DNA from: Beaufortia kweichowensis
Lineage: Eukaryota; Chordata; Actinopteri; Cypriniformes; Gastromyzontidae
Reading direction: 5' to 3'
NCBI GenBank assembly: GCA_019155185.1
Contig: CM032818.1
Coordinates: 793,933 to 857,932 of the forward strand
DNA length: 64,000 bases
A program made the position numbers and the translations under genes. Under the pieces are notes generated by a model that ran no database searches, was not told the origin of the DNA, and was given only the letters and a program-made list of their open reading frames with translations. Below are positions 36,401 through 48,363 of the stretch, piece by piece; within the stretch, counting starts at the first letter, position 1; every line of letters starts with the position of its first letter.

Positions 36401-36500
36401 NNNNNNNNNNNNNNNNNNNNNNNNNNNNNNNNNNNNNNNNNNNNNNNNNNNNNNNNNNNNNNNNNNNNNNNNNNNNNNNNNNNNNNNNNNNNNNNNNNNN
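36401..36500. other. Assembly gap of 100 N
   Basis: Exactly 100 unknown bases, the conventional size for a scaffold gap of unknown length. It removes the 5' exon(s) and part of an exon of TMEM240. The link between the Ig cluster and the conserved genes to its right rests on scaffolding across it. Confidence 0.98.
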
Positions 36501-36958
36501 GAAGGCATCATGTGGAGTATGTGATCCCGTATGAGGGATCCATCTCAGGAGACTCCATCAGTTCCTCCGCTGGTAACGGCGTCAGCAAACAGGAACTAGA
36601 TCTGGTTCTGGGTCTTCTGCTGGGTTTCTGTATCAGCTGGCTGTTGCTGTGGCTGGACGGAGCCATTCATTACGCTCTGAGGTTCTGGAGGTCCAACAGA
36701 CACCACGGTGAGACTCCCCATCAAACACTTTTATCAATTGAAATAAAGTGGAGTGATTTCATTGGTCGCTGATGATGTCATTTCTCAGGTGTGGATGGCG
36801 AGCTGTGGCGCTCGTGGCGATGGGTGTCTCGTGTGTGTAACCTGCGAGAGCTGCGCAGACGTCTGCAAACCCGCCGGACAGAAGAGTCTGGAAATGACGT
36901 GGTACACGTCAAACAGAAGCTCTATCACAATGGGCACCCGAGCCCTCGCAGACTCTGA
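36501..36958 (+). CDS. tmem240: Transmembrane protein 240 (3' two exons; 5' end in gap)
   Basis: The first visible exon (36501-36707) encodes RHHVEYVIPYEGSISGD..., then KQELDLVLGLLLGFCISWLL and LWLDGAIHYALRFWR. The second (36789-36958) encodes GVDGELWRSWRWVSRVCNLR, then ELRRRLQTRRTEESGNDVV, and ends HVKQKLYHNGHPSPRRL. These match vertebrate TMEM240, a small two-pass membrane protein of about 170 residues found at neuronal synapses and mutated in human spinocerebellar ataxia 21. The HHxxYVIPY segment, the second membrane helix and the GHPSPR ending are diagnostic. The N-terminal half with the first helix is absent because of the N gap, so this is a partial model rather than a truncated gene. 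ATAD3 and MRPL20 follow, as in human 1p36.33, supporting orthology. Confidence 0.92.
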
Positions 36959-37570
36959 CACACAACACTACACAACACTACACAACAGCCGCTGGAGGAC
37001 TCTTGTGTTTCTGCTTGCTGTGTGTTTGTCACAGGTTTCGTGAGTGTTTGTTTTGTAGGGGTATCACACCGTCAGGGGATTTGCATTTTCTAGAAGAATA
37101 TTTGTGTACCAGGTAACAGTGTCTGTTTTAGAAACAAGGCATGCTGGGTAATCTTTACTACAAATGGTCAGGAAAAAAGTATTTTCATGTTTAGTGATGT
37201 ATGAGCGCGTGTGATGTTTGTACATTTGTGTTTGTGTTACATTAAAGGGACTCGTTTGAATCTGTAATGTTACGACCTGATAATCATTTGACAGCCACAC
37301 TTTTATTATTCAGACTGAATATTTTACGAACATATTTTATTGTCTTCTTTCATCTTCTCCCATACATATCTATTGCATATAAAAAAACAGACGTCATATG
37401 AAATGAAAATTGTTTTACTGTCAGACAGAAATGTTTCTTTCATTTGAGGCTGTTTTTAGTCTCTAACAGAGAGAAATCGGATCACAAACTACACAACAAA
37501 CACACAGTAGGGGAGCGGTTAGTTTCACTTTAATCACTTTCATTCTGTTAACACACAGGACTGTTTACAT
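36959..37570. other. Region between convergent tmem240 and atad3
   Basis: The two genes converge here, so both 3' UTRs lie in this stretch. I see no further gene or clear repeat. Confidence 0.5.
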
Positions 37571-38638
37571 TCAGTCTTTAGCAGACGGGTCTCGTTCCGT
37601 AACGTTTGTAGCTCCAGCGGCAGCATTATCCTGCTCTGATGTCACTTCCTGTGATGTCAGCGGGGGTGAGAAGCCCATCTTACTCCCTTTGCTGTGGATC
37701 CCCGGAGGCATCGGTCGACCCTCGTTGTCCAGGACGCCCTCGCCGTGCAACCAGTCCATCTTCTGTCTGTGCTGACGGATGGCGTCCTCCACGCGTGCAT
37801 CAATCATGTCCTCCGTCAGGACACCGTCCTCTGAGGAGCGCGAGCAGCCTGAAAACACACACGTTTACCCATGACACACGTTCACTCCTACAGGAGTTAT
37901 TTTAATCTGATAAATGATGCTGATACACACCTGCCAAGCGACTCCCAGTTTAGAGATCTCACGTCCAGACATACCGGCCACTCGCTTAGCGATTTCAGAA
38001 CATTTAAGCCCGTAATCAAACTGAGCCAGTTTCAGCCTCCTGCACACACAAAGTTCAGCGTAAAGACACAAGACACCATCTGTTGTGATGTTTACACAGA
38101 CACACACTATATTTACACACATGGTGTTGTATAAACACTAGTTGTAACTGTTCAAATGATGGATCACACAGCATCTCATGACGTCTACACTGCAGTGATG
38201 TCATCAGTTGTGTGTGTGTGACTCACTGTCGGCCTCCAGTGGCGGGTTCCAGCACATAGCGATCAAAGTAAAGCCGCACCAGTCGCTCTCTCTCTTCTGG
38301 TCCAGGCAGCATGAAGTTCACGATCTCATCGATTCTGTCGTTTATCGCCCAATCAAACTGCTCGGGCTGATTACTGGCCAACACCAACATAAACCTGCAC
38401 ACACACAAGAACATCATCATCTGTCTGTCTGAAAGAGACACACACAAGAACATCGTCTGTCTGTCTGTCTGAAAGAGACACACACAGAGAGAGACAGACA
38501 GAAAGTGAGGTGTGTGTTTACTTGTTACTCTGTTCTCCAGTGCGATACAGGAATGCGTTTAAAGTCGCTCGCAGATCTTCACTGATCTTCTCCTGAAACA
38601 CACACACACACACATTACAGTCACACATGTGGAACAGA

Positions 38639-38726
<88 letters not shown>

Positions 38727-41060
38727 CGTCTTACAGTGGATCTCTTGCGCAGGAATGCATCAGCTTCATCTACAAACAACAGCAGCCTAAAACACAGAAA
38801 AACAGTCCGATTCACTCTCACAACATCATTCTCTTTATTTTCACATGTGTTTCATGAGTTTGTGGGCGGGACTTCACACGCGTCTCACCCGCGGCTGCTG
38901 GTTCCTGCCCAATCAAACACCTTGTGCATAGCCGTCACTCCATCACGACCCATCGGTGCCACATCGCCCCCTGTCATGATGGCGTAATCCATCCCAGAAT
39001 GCATTGCCAGCTTCTGCTCACACACAGACCCACACGTCAGGTTCAGTTACACCAGCCGTCATTAACGCGCGTCTGTGTTTTACCTTAGCGAAGAGCGTTT
39101 TCCCCGTTCCCGGCGGGCCGTACATGAGAATATTCCTGTACAGACCTCGATTCTGTCTGGTGTTTCTGGTTGCTATGGCGATATCACGCACACGCTCTTC
39201 TAGAGACGGCTGCGCAGACGCAGATGTTCAGAGATTACTTTAATAAATCACATCACTGAATAATAATAATAATAATGAATGACTCACGTTGAGCACGACT
39301 CCCTCCAGAGCGTCCTGCGGTTTACTCTTCAAACGCTTCACCATCTGAAACACACACGTACAGCTGTCACACCTCACTTCCTGTCTGCACAGGAAGTCAT
39401 CAGACTCGTCTCGTACCTTGACGGGGTGTTTGAGCGCTTCCACCACAGTGAAGCGTGACGTCTCTCGCACCAGCGAGGGTTTTCCTAATCGAGCCTCGAT
39501 GTAGCGGCCGGCCACAGCGGTGGTGTTGCGAGCGGCGTACACGCCCACCGCCAGCAGCGTCAGTCCTGCTGCCTGCAGGAGCAACAACACAATCACAACA
39601 CAATCACAACACAAACTCATTCAGCTGCAGATGAGGAGAGAGACGTTACTGTAGCTGTGACTTTATCCCAGTCTGATATAAACGCTCGGAATCCTTCTCC
39701 AAACACGGCGCCTGCGGTCCTACACAACACACACAACATCACAAAACAATCCAGAAAGTCACACAGACGATGAGAAGTGTGCGTGTGTGTACCGTATAGA
39801 CTCGAGTACGGTCTGTCTGTGTTCAGCCGCCTTCAGCCGGATTTGTTCTCGGATAATGTCAGCGTTCTCTCTCTCCACGCGAGCTCGAGCTTTAGACTCC
39901 GCCTCCACGCGCAACATCTCGTTCTTGTGCCGCAGCTCCATCTCGTGCTCGACGGTCGCTATGGAAACAAGATATCTCAATGATGACAAACGTGAAGACA
40001 CGTTGACTATGATGCGGTGTTGAGCGAGGAGTCAGACCTCTCCTCATGGCCTCCTGCTTCTGAACGGACTCCTCTTGTTTGCGCAGGTTCTCCTCGTTCA
40101 GAACTTGCTGCAGATGAACACAGTCACACGTTAACACGCTGCGGGTTAACCAATCACAGATCAGATGAGGATTCTCACCTGCTGTCGCAGCTGGTCGTCG
40201 TACCGCTGCCGGGCGAGTTTATCCTGATATTGAGCTCTCTGTGGAAACACATGACATCACAGTGACGTCACACTCTCAGACCGTCATATAAACGCTGAAA
40301 CACGTCTCTCACCGCCTGATGCTGTTTGGTTTCTTCATTCAGAGTTTTCCTGCGTTCTTCTCCCTGAATGCGGATCTGATCCCCCTTCAGCTGCTCCAGA
40401 GCCGCCTCGTACTCCTGAACATCACAAACACGTCACACACGTCACCAAACACACATTTCACAATTCACTTTCATACCTTTATTTTGGTTTGATGTTCCAT
40501 CTGGACGGTCTGTTCCTGCATGCGGGAGAGATCCAGCGCTTCTTTTGCATGACCTATCATTACAAATCATCATATTACTGCACTGACAACACTCTTACCA
40601 CATGTCAGAAGACAATACCAGACTTTTCACTTGATGCAAGTTTCCCATCCCACACCTGCAGTAAATAATAATCTACAGTATTTATTTCAGGTGGGTTGTT
40701 GTGACATCATCACTGCAGCATGATGATGGTCAAGTCTCCAGACCCCTGTGAGGGGGCGTGACCTCTGACCTAATGCCCTTCACACACCACGCGAGGCGGA
40801 ACGCGACGCGTGGAACGTCATATCAGCGGTGACGCACAGATTGAAACGGACCCGCGGGTCTGCCGTCGGTACTCACGGGATCGGTCGAGCTCTTTGGCCG
40901 CCTGCGCCGCGCGCTCCAGTCCCGTAGGGTCGAAGTTGCTCCATTTGTCTTTGGGTTTGTCACCGGATCCGCCGGGCGGAGGAGCGGGAGGTGCGGGCGG
41001 AACCGGCGCGTCCGGAGGAGCGACGCTCTGACCTTTATTAAGCCCGAACAGCCACGACAT
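37571..41060 (-). CDS. atad3: ATPase family AAA domain-containing protein 3 (ATAD3), 16 exons
   Basis: An inner-mitochondrial-membrane AAA+ ATPase needed for mtDNA nucleoid organisation and cristae. It starts MSWLFGLNKGQSVAPPDAP at 41060 with a Pro-rich N terminus. Then come KDKWSNFDPTGLERAAQAAK, a long coiled coil (exons 2-6), the membrane segment AAGLTLLAVGVYAARNT (exon 8), Walker A GPPGTGKT (exon 10, 39209-39084), Walker B LLLFVDEADAF (exon 12, 38786-38735), sensor 1 SNQPEQFDWAIN and the arginine-finger region (exon 14, 38394-38227). Exons: 41060-40877, 40553-40477, 40414-40313, 40238-40179, 40107-40038, 39958-39793, 39719-39650, 39572-39417, 39344-39288, 39209-39084, 39013-38889, 38786-38735, 38592-38522, 38394-38227, 38039-37931, 37848-37571. 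Phases agree except at the last exon, where one base seems missing close to its start; without it a stop follows at once. With it the product is about 623 residues, normal for the family. Confidence 0.95.
38645..38719. repeat. (GA)n microsatellite in an atad3 intron
   Basis: About 37 uninterrupted AG dinucleotides lie directly next to the splice donor of ATAD3 exon 12. Confidence 0.97.
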
Positions 41061-41128
41061 GATTCACTATGAAGACACGCACCGGCTACTGCATTCACTG
41101 CCACACCACGAGTGTCACGCCGCTGATC

Positions 41129-41140
41129 TGCGCATGCGTA
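41129..41140. promoter_or_regulatory. NRF1-like motif upstream of atad3
   Basis: TGCGCATGCGTA lies 69 bp upstream of the ATAD3 start codon and closely fits the palindromic NRF1 consensus (YGCGCAYGCGCR). NRF1 controls many nuclear genes for mitochondrial proteins, so the site is plausible for ATAD3. The surrounding 41060-41230 is CpG-rich. Confidence 0.6.
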
Positions 41141-41240
41141 CTGCTAGCGGAACACCGCTGAGAGCTGATGATTGGTTGACGCGCTCGTCCTTCAGAAGGT
41201 CAGAGAGGAGGCCACGCCCCCTCCGCGTGTACGGTGGCTG

Positions 41241-41715
41241 AGAAGAGTCTGAAATAATCTCACTGCAGTCTTACATCAGTTTACATGTAGACATATTATT
41301 ACTTAATTACAAATATATTTCGATAAAAATACACCATCTTTCCAGCAGCTCCATGCCTTTGAAAAGATTCATTTATTATAGTGCCTGAAGAAATATCATG
41401 TTTAAAACACCCACAGCTGTGTTTAAATAATAAATCTGATTCATAATCAACTCACATCTTTCATTTAAAAACAGGAATATAATTTTATACTGATAAAATA
41501 CTTTCAGAAAAATCACGTTACAGTGGCAGTTAAGTAGGAACATGTTTATTAATATATTGATAAACACACATTCAGAACAAACATTTTATTTACACATGAT
41601 GCTCTTCATAACTGATCTGAGATCAGTCTTTACTGAACATCATCTGATCCTGGTCCAGTGTTCCTCAGACACGTGATCAGTGCCTGATGTGATTGGCTGT
41701 CTCTGGGTTTGCGGG
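41241..41715. other. Region between mrpl20 3' end and atad3 promoter
   Basis: AT-rich sequence. It probably holds the 3' UTR of MRPL20 at its right end and 5' flank of ATAD3 at its left end. No other feature is seen. Confidence 0.5.
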
Positions 41716-42524
41716 TCACTGCAGTTGCGTGACGCGCGAGAAAACGCCCGGCGGCTCCTTTCCGTCACCCAGCGCCGCGCGAAGCCCCTCCTGCTGACGC
41801 GCGCGCGCGAGCACAGTGAGCGCGTGGAAGGAGCGCGGCTCTGTGATTGACAGGTCACACAACACGCGTCTGTTCAGCTGGACGCTGCACTGTAGAGACA
41901 CACGCAACACATGTTACACACACACACACACACGTGAATCACATATGACAGATGCGCGCGCACACTGACCTTAAGCAGGTTGTGCACGAGCGCGGGGTAC
42001 TTCATGCCGTGTTCTCTGGTGGCCGCAGCGATGCGCGAGATCCACAGCTGTGACACACATGATCAACATTTATACATCATCTCTCCTATGACGTGTGTGT
42101 GATGTAATTGTGTGACGTGTTTATACCGCTCTCATGTTGCGTCGTTTGGCTTTGCGCGCTTTGCTGGCGTAAACAAACGCTCTGCGCACCGCGCGCACCG
42201 CAAGACTGTAACAGCGATTCTTCCTGCCGCGGAAATGCTGCACAAACACAAACACAAACACTGATCAACAACATTATTCAGATCTGATTCATAAGGTGCA
42301 TAAAAATGAAACAACATCTGAGCCAAACACACGTGAGATATAACACTCAAGCTGTCTGTCTGACAGACATGCAGTGTGATATAAATGACTGTCTCTCTTC
42401 TTGCTCGTGTGTGTGTGTGTGTGTGTGTGTCTCTCACCCGCGCGTTCTTCAGCAGCTCTTGAACTTTCCAGTACCGGTCCGGTCCGCGGTTCCGGATCCA
42501 GCAGGACAGCGTCAGAAACACCAT
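41716..42524 (-). CDS. mrpl20: Mitochondrial large ribosomal subunit protein bL20m
   Basis: A component of the 39S mitochondrial ribosomal subunit, homologous to bacterial L20. Four exons read cleanly: 42524-42438 (MVFLTLSCWIRNRGPDRYWK..., LLKNAR), 42237-42127 (HFRGRKNRCYS..., KAKRRNMRA), 42047-41970 (LWISRIAAATREHGMKYPAL) and 41889-41716 (CSVQLNRRVLCDLSITEP..., ALGDGKEPPGVFSRVTQLQ). All junctions are phase 0. The product is 149 residues, the same as human MRPL20. The RNRCY and LGDGKEP signatures are conserved. It lies about 0.66 kb upstream of ATAD3 in the same orientation, the order seen in mammals. No disrupted residues were noticed. Confidence 0.97.
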
Positions 42525-43922
42525 GATGATGATGTCTCAATATACAATCAAACACCCCAATCACTGTAAACCTCTGATTTGTACACGCGTGACCTTACAT
42601 CTCATGCGCTGCACTGGCAGCCTGACTCCACTTCCGGGGCACGAGTGACAAATTAAAAGTCTCGGAAAACCTTCCCAATTAAAAGTATTCAGATAAATAT
42701 ATCTATATATATTTAAAATTATGTTTTGAGATTTACCAAAGGTAGAGAAAAAATGACAAGATAACAAAAATTATTTTAGTATTTTCTCTTATTTTGTTTT
42801 AGTAATCTATTCTTAGTAATATATATAGTTTTTTTCAAGATCAATCAAAGCAAAGATACCACATTGTGACTTTAAATCAACTAGTTAAATTTTCTTCTGT
42901 TAGATGAAGTTTGTACAGTCAATTATAACATCCATCAATGGAGTTTGAATAGACGGACACTTCACAATAATTAATTTTTCATTGCACAATAAATGATTAT
43001 ATAATAAGAGTGGAGATGATGTAAGTTTGTAGCTGGTTCCCTCCACCAAAAGGCAAGAGGGGTAATTAAATGTTGTTGTAGCTTTTTTTGTTTTGTTTTT
43101 TATCCCTGGCATAAATCTTTTTTACCCATGTACATGCATTATTTTTCTCTCTCTCTTCTGCATACCTTTCTATTTCCTTCTATTACTGTTGTGAGAGATG
43201 TATATATTTGTATTAATATGTACATAATTGCATAATAAAAGGTAAGAGGGGTTGAGCAAAAAATGGTCACGTGGCAACAGAAAGCAGGAACTTGCTGCTA
43301 TTCAAACCGATGTCGGTGACACACAGAAGGAGGTTCCTGGCCAATCGCGTCAATTAATAACAGGAGACAGCGATCGGCTACGTATTTTGAATGCATCAAT
43401 ATGAATTGATCTCTAATTAAAATGAACGCTTAGTACATGTTGATATAAACATAAAATTTCTTTTGCCATTGTGGTTATTGAATATAAGCATGCTCTTAAA
43501 GTCGCCGCATGGTGTCATGGCAGCTGAACTTGGAAATAAACTCCAACAGTAAATAAGAATCCATAAACATTTTCAAGGAATAATTGATTAATTGACCTTT
43601 ACAACGGTCACTGTCAAGAGCTCGGTTAGTTGAATAAAGGCAGACGTTTCAGCATTGATCCACATTATTTTATTACAAATGTCTCAGGATAACAGTAAAA
43701 CCAGTTTAAACAGCATCTAAAAATTAATATTTCATTTCATATGTAACACACAAACTCAACTACATGTAAAATATCTCCTATCAACAGCAGTCAGCCAAAC
43801 ATGCGGTAATCGGCCGCTTGTGAATATGACACATGATTTCTTTATGTTGTTTACTTCTTGCCCGCGGTATTTTGTACAAACATAACAGACTTCTTCTCAT
43901 TAGGGAAAAACAGAGGATGATG
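42525..43922. other. Region between mrpl20 and dstyk 3' end
   Basis: The left 120 bp is the MRPL20 5' flank. The rest is AT-rich, with short open frames lacking domains. The right part should contain the DSTYK 3' UTR. No gene is supported. Confidence 0.5.
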
Positions 43923-45252
43923 TCAGTTTGAGTCGCCGAAGCCAGGTGCTTTGCTCTGAATTGTCATTAATAAACGGTCCATGATGCTTCTCGCAGGCTG
44001 GCTGAACGATTCCCATCATCAGAGGTCTTTGTGAAGGATCGCCATTCCAACACGCCCATCAGCTGCCAGCATTCCTCATCAAACACGGACAAACGGCCCG
44101 ACGAGAACCTGAACATCAACATTAACAACACAAACACCTGGTGAAAAAACACTTGAAAATCTCACCGTGATGAACGAGATAAAGAGGAAATTCAACTTCT
44201 GCAGGAATCCCATCATTGTTGTAGGAAACAACCGCCTCATCAAGTCTTTTCTACCTTCTTTGACGCTATCCACAGTTGATCTTTACTGGCACATTTCAAG
44301 GCTTCTGGGAGTTTGACAGATCCGGTACACAGATACACAGAAGAGAATCCCAAACGCATACACATCCACAGAGTTATCGTACTTTCCTGAAAACACACTT
44401 GTGTTATTTCACCGTTGTGTGTGTGTGTGCCAGTGTCATCTAAAGTGTTATGATGTGTGTGACCTGTGAAGAGTTCTGGTGCCATGTGTGCATGGGGGTT
44501 CCTACTATACTGCCTGACATCATGGCCTCAGGTTTGGTGAAACTCCAGATTCCAGATCTTCGCTCGGTTCTGGCTTTTATCCAGCTACAGAGAAGAACAC
44601 AAACATCAAGTTTCCTTTAAGACGCGCACAGAGAGACGCTTTGACGAAGCTTTACCAGAACGCTCTTGAGTTTGATGTCCTCGTGGAGGAGACCCTGACT
44701 GGTGCAGAAATCTAATCCCTTCCACCACGCCTAGATGAACATCTGTAACTCTCCTTCAGAGACAGACCGCCTGAAAGACACAAATCACAATCATGCTTGA
44801 TGTCACACACCAAAGTGATGTGTTGTCATCATACCTTCAGTCCGTGTAGAGATCTCTGTGTAAACTCCATGATCATCAACAGAACCGCTGACACTGGGAG
44901 CCAGCCTCGCGACGAGTGAGGGATCGGATGACCGACCCGGGTGAAGATTCACTACTAACCGCCGTGTTTAGGAGAGACCTGAGACGCACAACAACAGCTT
45001 TCTTTAAGGAAACTAACCTCAAAAGTCAGCCATCTGTTTGTAGTGTACATGTGTAGTTCCCCAGTGTAGGCAGTAGTAGCAAGGCTCACTCGTGTGTAGT
45101 GAAACTCCAGCGCGAGGTCGTTCCAGTGTTTGTCATCGGGGGAACCACAGATTTAAGCGCACACGGGTGATGTCCACCCCAGCTGTCGCACAAATACAAC
45201 AACTCCATACTGACACCAACACCCAACTCCACGACCCCAGCTTAGGGCTTTC
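43923..45252 (-). other. dstyk: Indel-riddled kinase exons of dstyk (probable consensus errors)
   Basis: Every kinase exon needs several one- or two-base corrections to keep frame. Examples are the glycine-loop exon (45252-45130) around QYGVV, the exon at about 44985-44860, the activation-segment exon at about 44584-44465, and the final exon (about 44110-43923), where the ending switches frame before a TGA at 43925-43923. The catalytic HRD position reads HED (CACGAGGAC, about 44690), and the DLG region is scrambled. Changes are mainly insertions and deletions at roughly raw long-read density. The eight upstream exons are nearly clean. Confidence 0.7.
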
Positions 45253-47966
45253 CTGAACAAACACAAACACACGCTCAGAGAAAGAGTAAAAGTGACATCA
45301 GATTGTGACACGTGTTTCTTATGAAACCGAGACGGGGTGCGAACTGTCAAAGTGTGTGTGCGTGTTTCTTTACACAGTTTTGACACACACAGTGTAAAGA
45401 TCTAAAGACAATAAGGATATTAAGAATCAGCAACATATTATTATTCTTTAAAATCCTCAACCTTTCTTTGCAGTATGGAATAAGACTTCTGGACTGTGTC
45501 TGTGAGGTATGTAGTGTTGTGTAGTGTAGTGTTGTGTGTTTTGTACCATTCAGCACAATATCTCTGAGCGATCGGCTCTCCAGTGACAGTCGGGCGAGTC
45601 GTGGGGCGTGATCCTTCCTGACCCGCAACCAGAGATCTTCAGTGCGCTCCAGACGCCCGGTGTGACCCTCCTCCAGCTGACAAACACAAACACACAACAT
45701 CACAATGTTTGTGTTCAAACCCTCATCATGTGTGTGTGTGTGTGTGTGTTACCTGTCTGAGTGAAGCAGCGAAGGCGTCGTGTGAGCTGTTGAGTCGAGT
45801 TCTGAACTGTGAACAGATGCTTTTGGCCAGTTTAGCAGCGCTGAGACTCTCAATGGCGTCCTGAGCAACTTTACGCTTCCACTCTGGAGTTATAGACGGA
45901 GGATTCACCCACGTTATCCTGTGAATGATCTACACACACACAGAACATGATGACGTGTTTAGATTCTGTCGATGTCATTATGTGTGTTTGTGATCGTACC
46001 TGTTTGATCTGCTCCCAGAACATGCGTGTGATAGAGGAACCCATATGAAACGTCACCTCCACGTGATACGCAGCGTTCAGAATCTGACACACACACACAC
46101 ACAGTGATTATAATAAACTGTATTTAACACGTGTGTGTGTGTGTTTGTACCTGTTTGAGATGGTTGGATGTGACGTTATGCACACAGGAGTCAGTGGTGG
46201 ATTTCTCCAGACTAGCGAGACATCTCTCCAGAGTTCCCACGAAACTCTCTCGCAGATAATTCACTGAGCTGGTGAGTTTATTAGCCACTGCCTGATTCAG
46301 TCTGTTCACAATCAGGTCCTGTATCTGACTGATGCACATCTTAATGTCCTTAGAGCTCACCGGCTCGCCGTTAGACGACATGATGATATCTACACACATA
46401 CACAGACAGAGAGGTATTCTCTTCAGTCACGTGTGTGTATAGCTGCAGTTGTTTCTATAGTAACAGGACTGAACACACATGCACACACAACAACACAACT
46501 GTCACTGGATTTCCCCTTCACATCAGTCACGTTTCATGAAAGTGAAACACACAGCGTGTGCAAAAGGGGAAATCTGGCTTTCTGACTTTTCTGGGTTTGC
46601 GTGTCAAGACTGTAAACACGTGTTACACACACAACACAACTTAATATAGAAAACAAGGGACGCGTGGCTGTAGGTGTTGACAGTTACACACCCAGTGACA
46701 TCATCACAAAACAATTCACCACTCTTAAAGCTGCAGGTCTGAATGGAGACACACCAGAATGACCTCTGACCTGTGAACTCCAGGTTGGCGGCATCATCCA
46801 GCAGCTGCTCTTTCATGCTGGCGAGCGTCTCTATGATCATCTCCTTCATCTCCTCTTGTTTGCGGTTGGCGATGGCCATGAGAGAGCAGAACAGCTCGCC
46901 CTCTTTCTCTCGCGTGTACTCCAGACGCCGCGGTGTGATCTGAAGATCCCGCTGCATGTCAAAGGCCTGAACACACACACACACACAGTTAACACAACAT
47001 GTTAAATGAACAGCTCTGATGGTGAATGCTGATTGGTTTAGAGTGTCACCTGATTAATGAAGAGATCCAGACAGCGACAGTGAACGCTATTGAGTCGGTT
47101 GGCGGCCTCCACCTGCTGATTCTGAAGCACCTGTCTGGTGAACGGCACCAGCACACGATGAAGACGCTCCAGACTCTCTCCCAGAATGCTCTGCATCTTG
47201 CCCGTTCCTCCAGGTGTCTGCGCAGGCGCTCCGCAGGCGCAGTTACCCGCAGAACTGCTGATGAGATCCAGAGACAGCAGCTGTTTGTAGAGAGGACTCA
47301 TGATCCGCCCTCTCCGAGCCAGAAGATTCTGGGGACGCTGGTCTCGACCCGAATCACTGGGATCCGTGATGAAGCAAACGGGGAATGACAGAGTCTCACG
47401 CACCTTCTGCAGATCAGTCACCTGCTCCGGACTCAACGTGTCTTTATTAACAGCGTAGAGGATTATGGGAAGGACGCCGTGTTTACAGTCCTCCGTGAGC
47501 CTCCAGAGCGAACATCTTCAAGGAGCCTGAACTCCACCCCTTACACACCACACGGAGGAAACCCCATGATCTTCACCTCTAAACCTAAACACAAGAGACG
47601 TGAAACATACAACTATCATAGAGAATATATATATATACACTAGAGACATATATATAAATATCTGACCTACATATATAGAGAGAGAGAGATATATATAGAG
47701 GGAGAGAGGGAGGGAGGGAGGGAGACATATATATATAGAGAGACGGAGAGGGAGAGGAGAGACAGACAGAGAGAGAGGACGGACACATATGGAGGGACAG
47801 ATTAGAGAGATCAAGAGAGGACGGACAGATAGATACAGACAGAGAGGACATACAGAGAGAGGATCAAGACAGACGGAGGGAGAGGGGACGGACCAGACGG
47901 ACGGACAGAGGGACAGGGGGGAGGAGGGGGAGGATCAGAGAGAGACAGAGACGGACATCAGGACAC

Positions 47967-48031
<65 letters not shown>

Positions 48032-48047
48032 GACAGAGAGAGGACAG

Positions 48048-48089
<42 letters not shown>

Positions 48090-48104
48090 GAGAGACAGAG
48101 AGAG

Positions 48105-48155
<51 letters not shown>

Positions 48156-48169
48156 CAGAGAGAGACAGG

Positions 48170-48240
<71 letters not shown>

Positions 48241-48317
48241 GAGTCAGTCAGTGCTGTCTCTTCTACACAAGACTGAAAGTCTCAGGAAAACAAAGATGCT
48301 GCTCATAAACACACAAA

Positions 48318-48363
<46 letters not shown>

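Noticed and set aside
47789..48241. 150-codon Arg/Glu-rich frame
   Set aside because: It lies wholly in a GA repeat within DSTYK intron 2.
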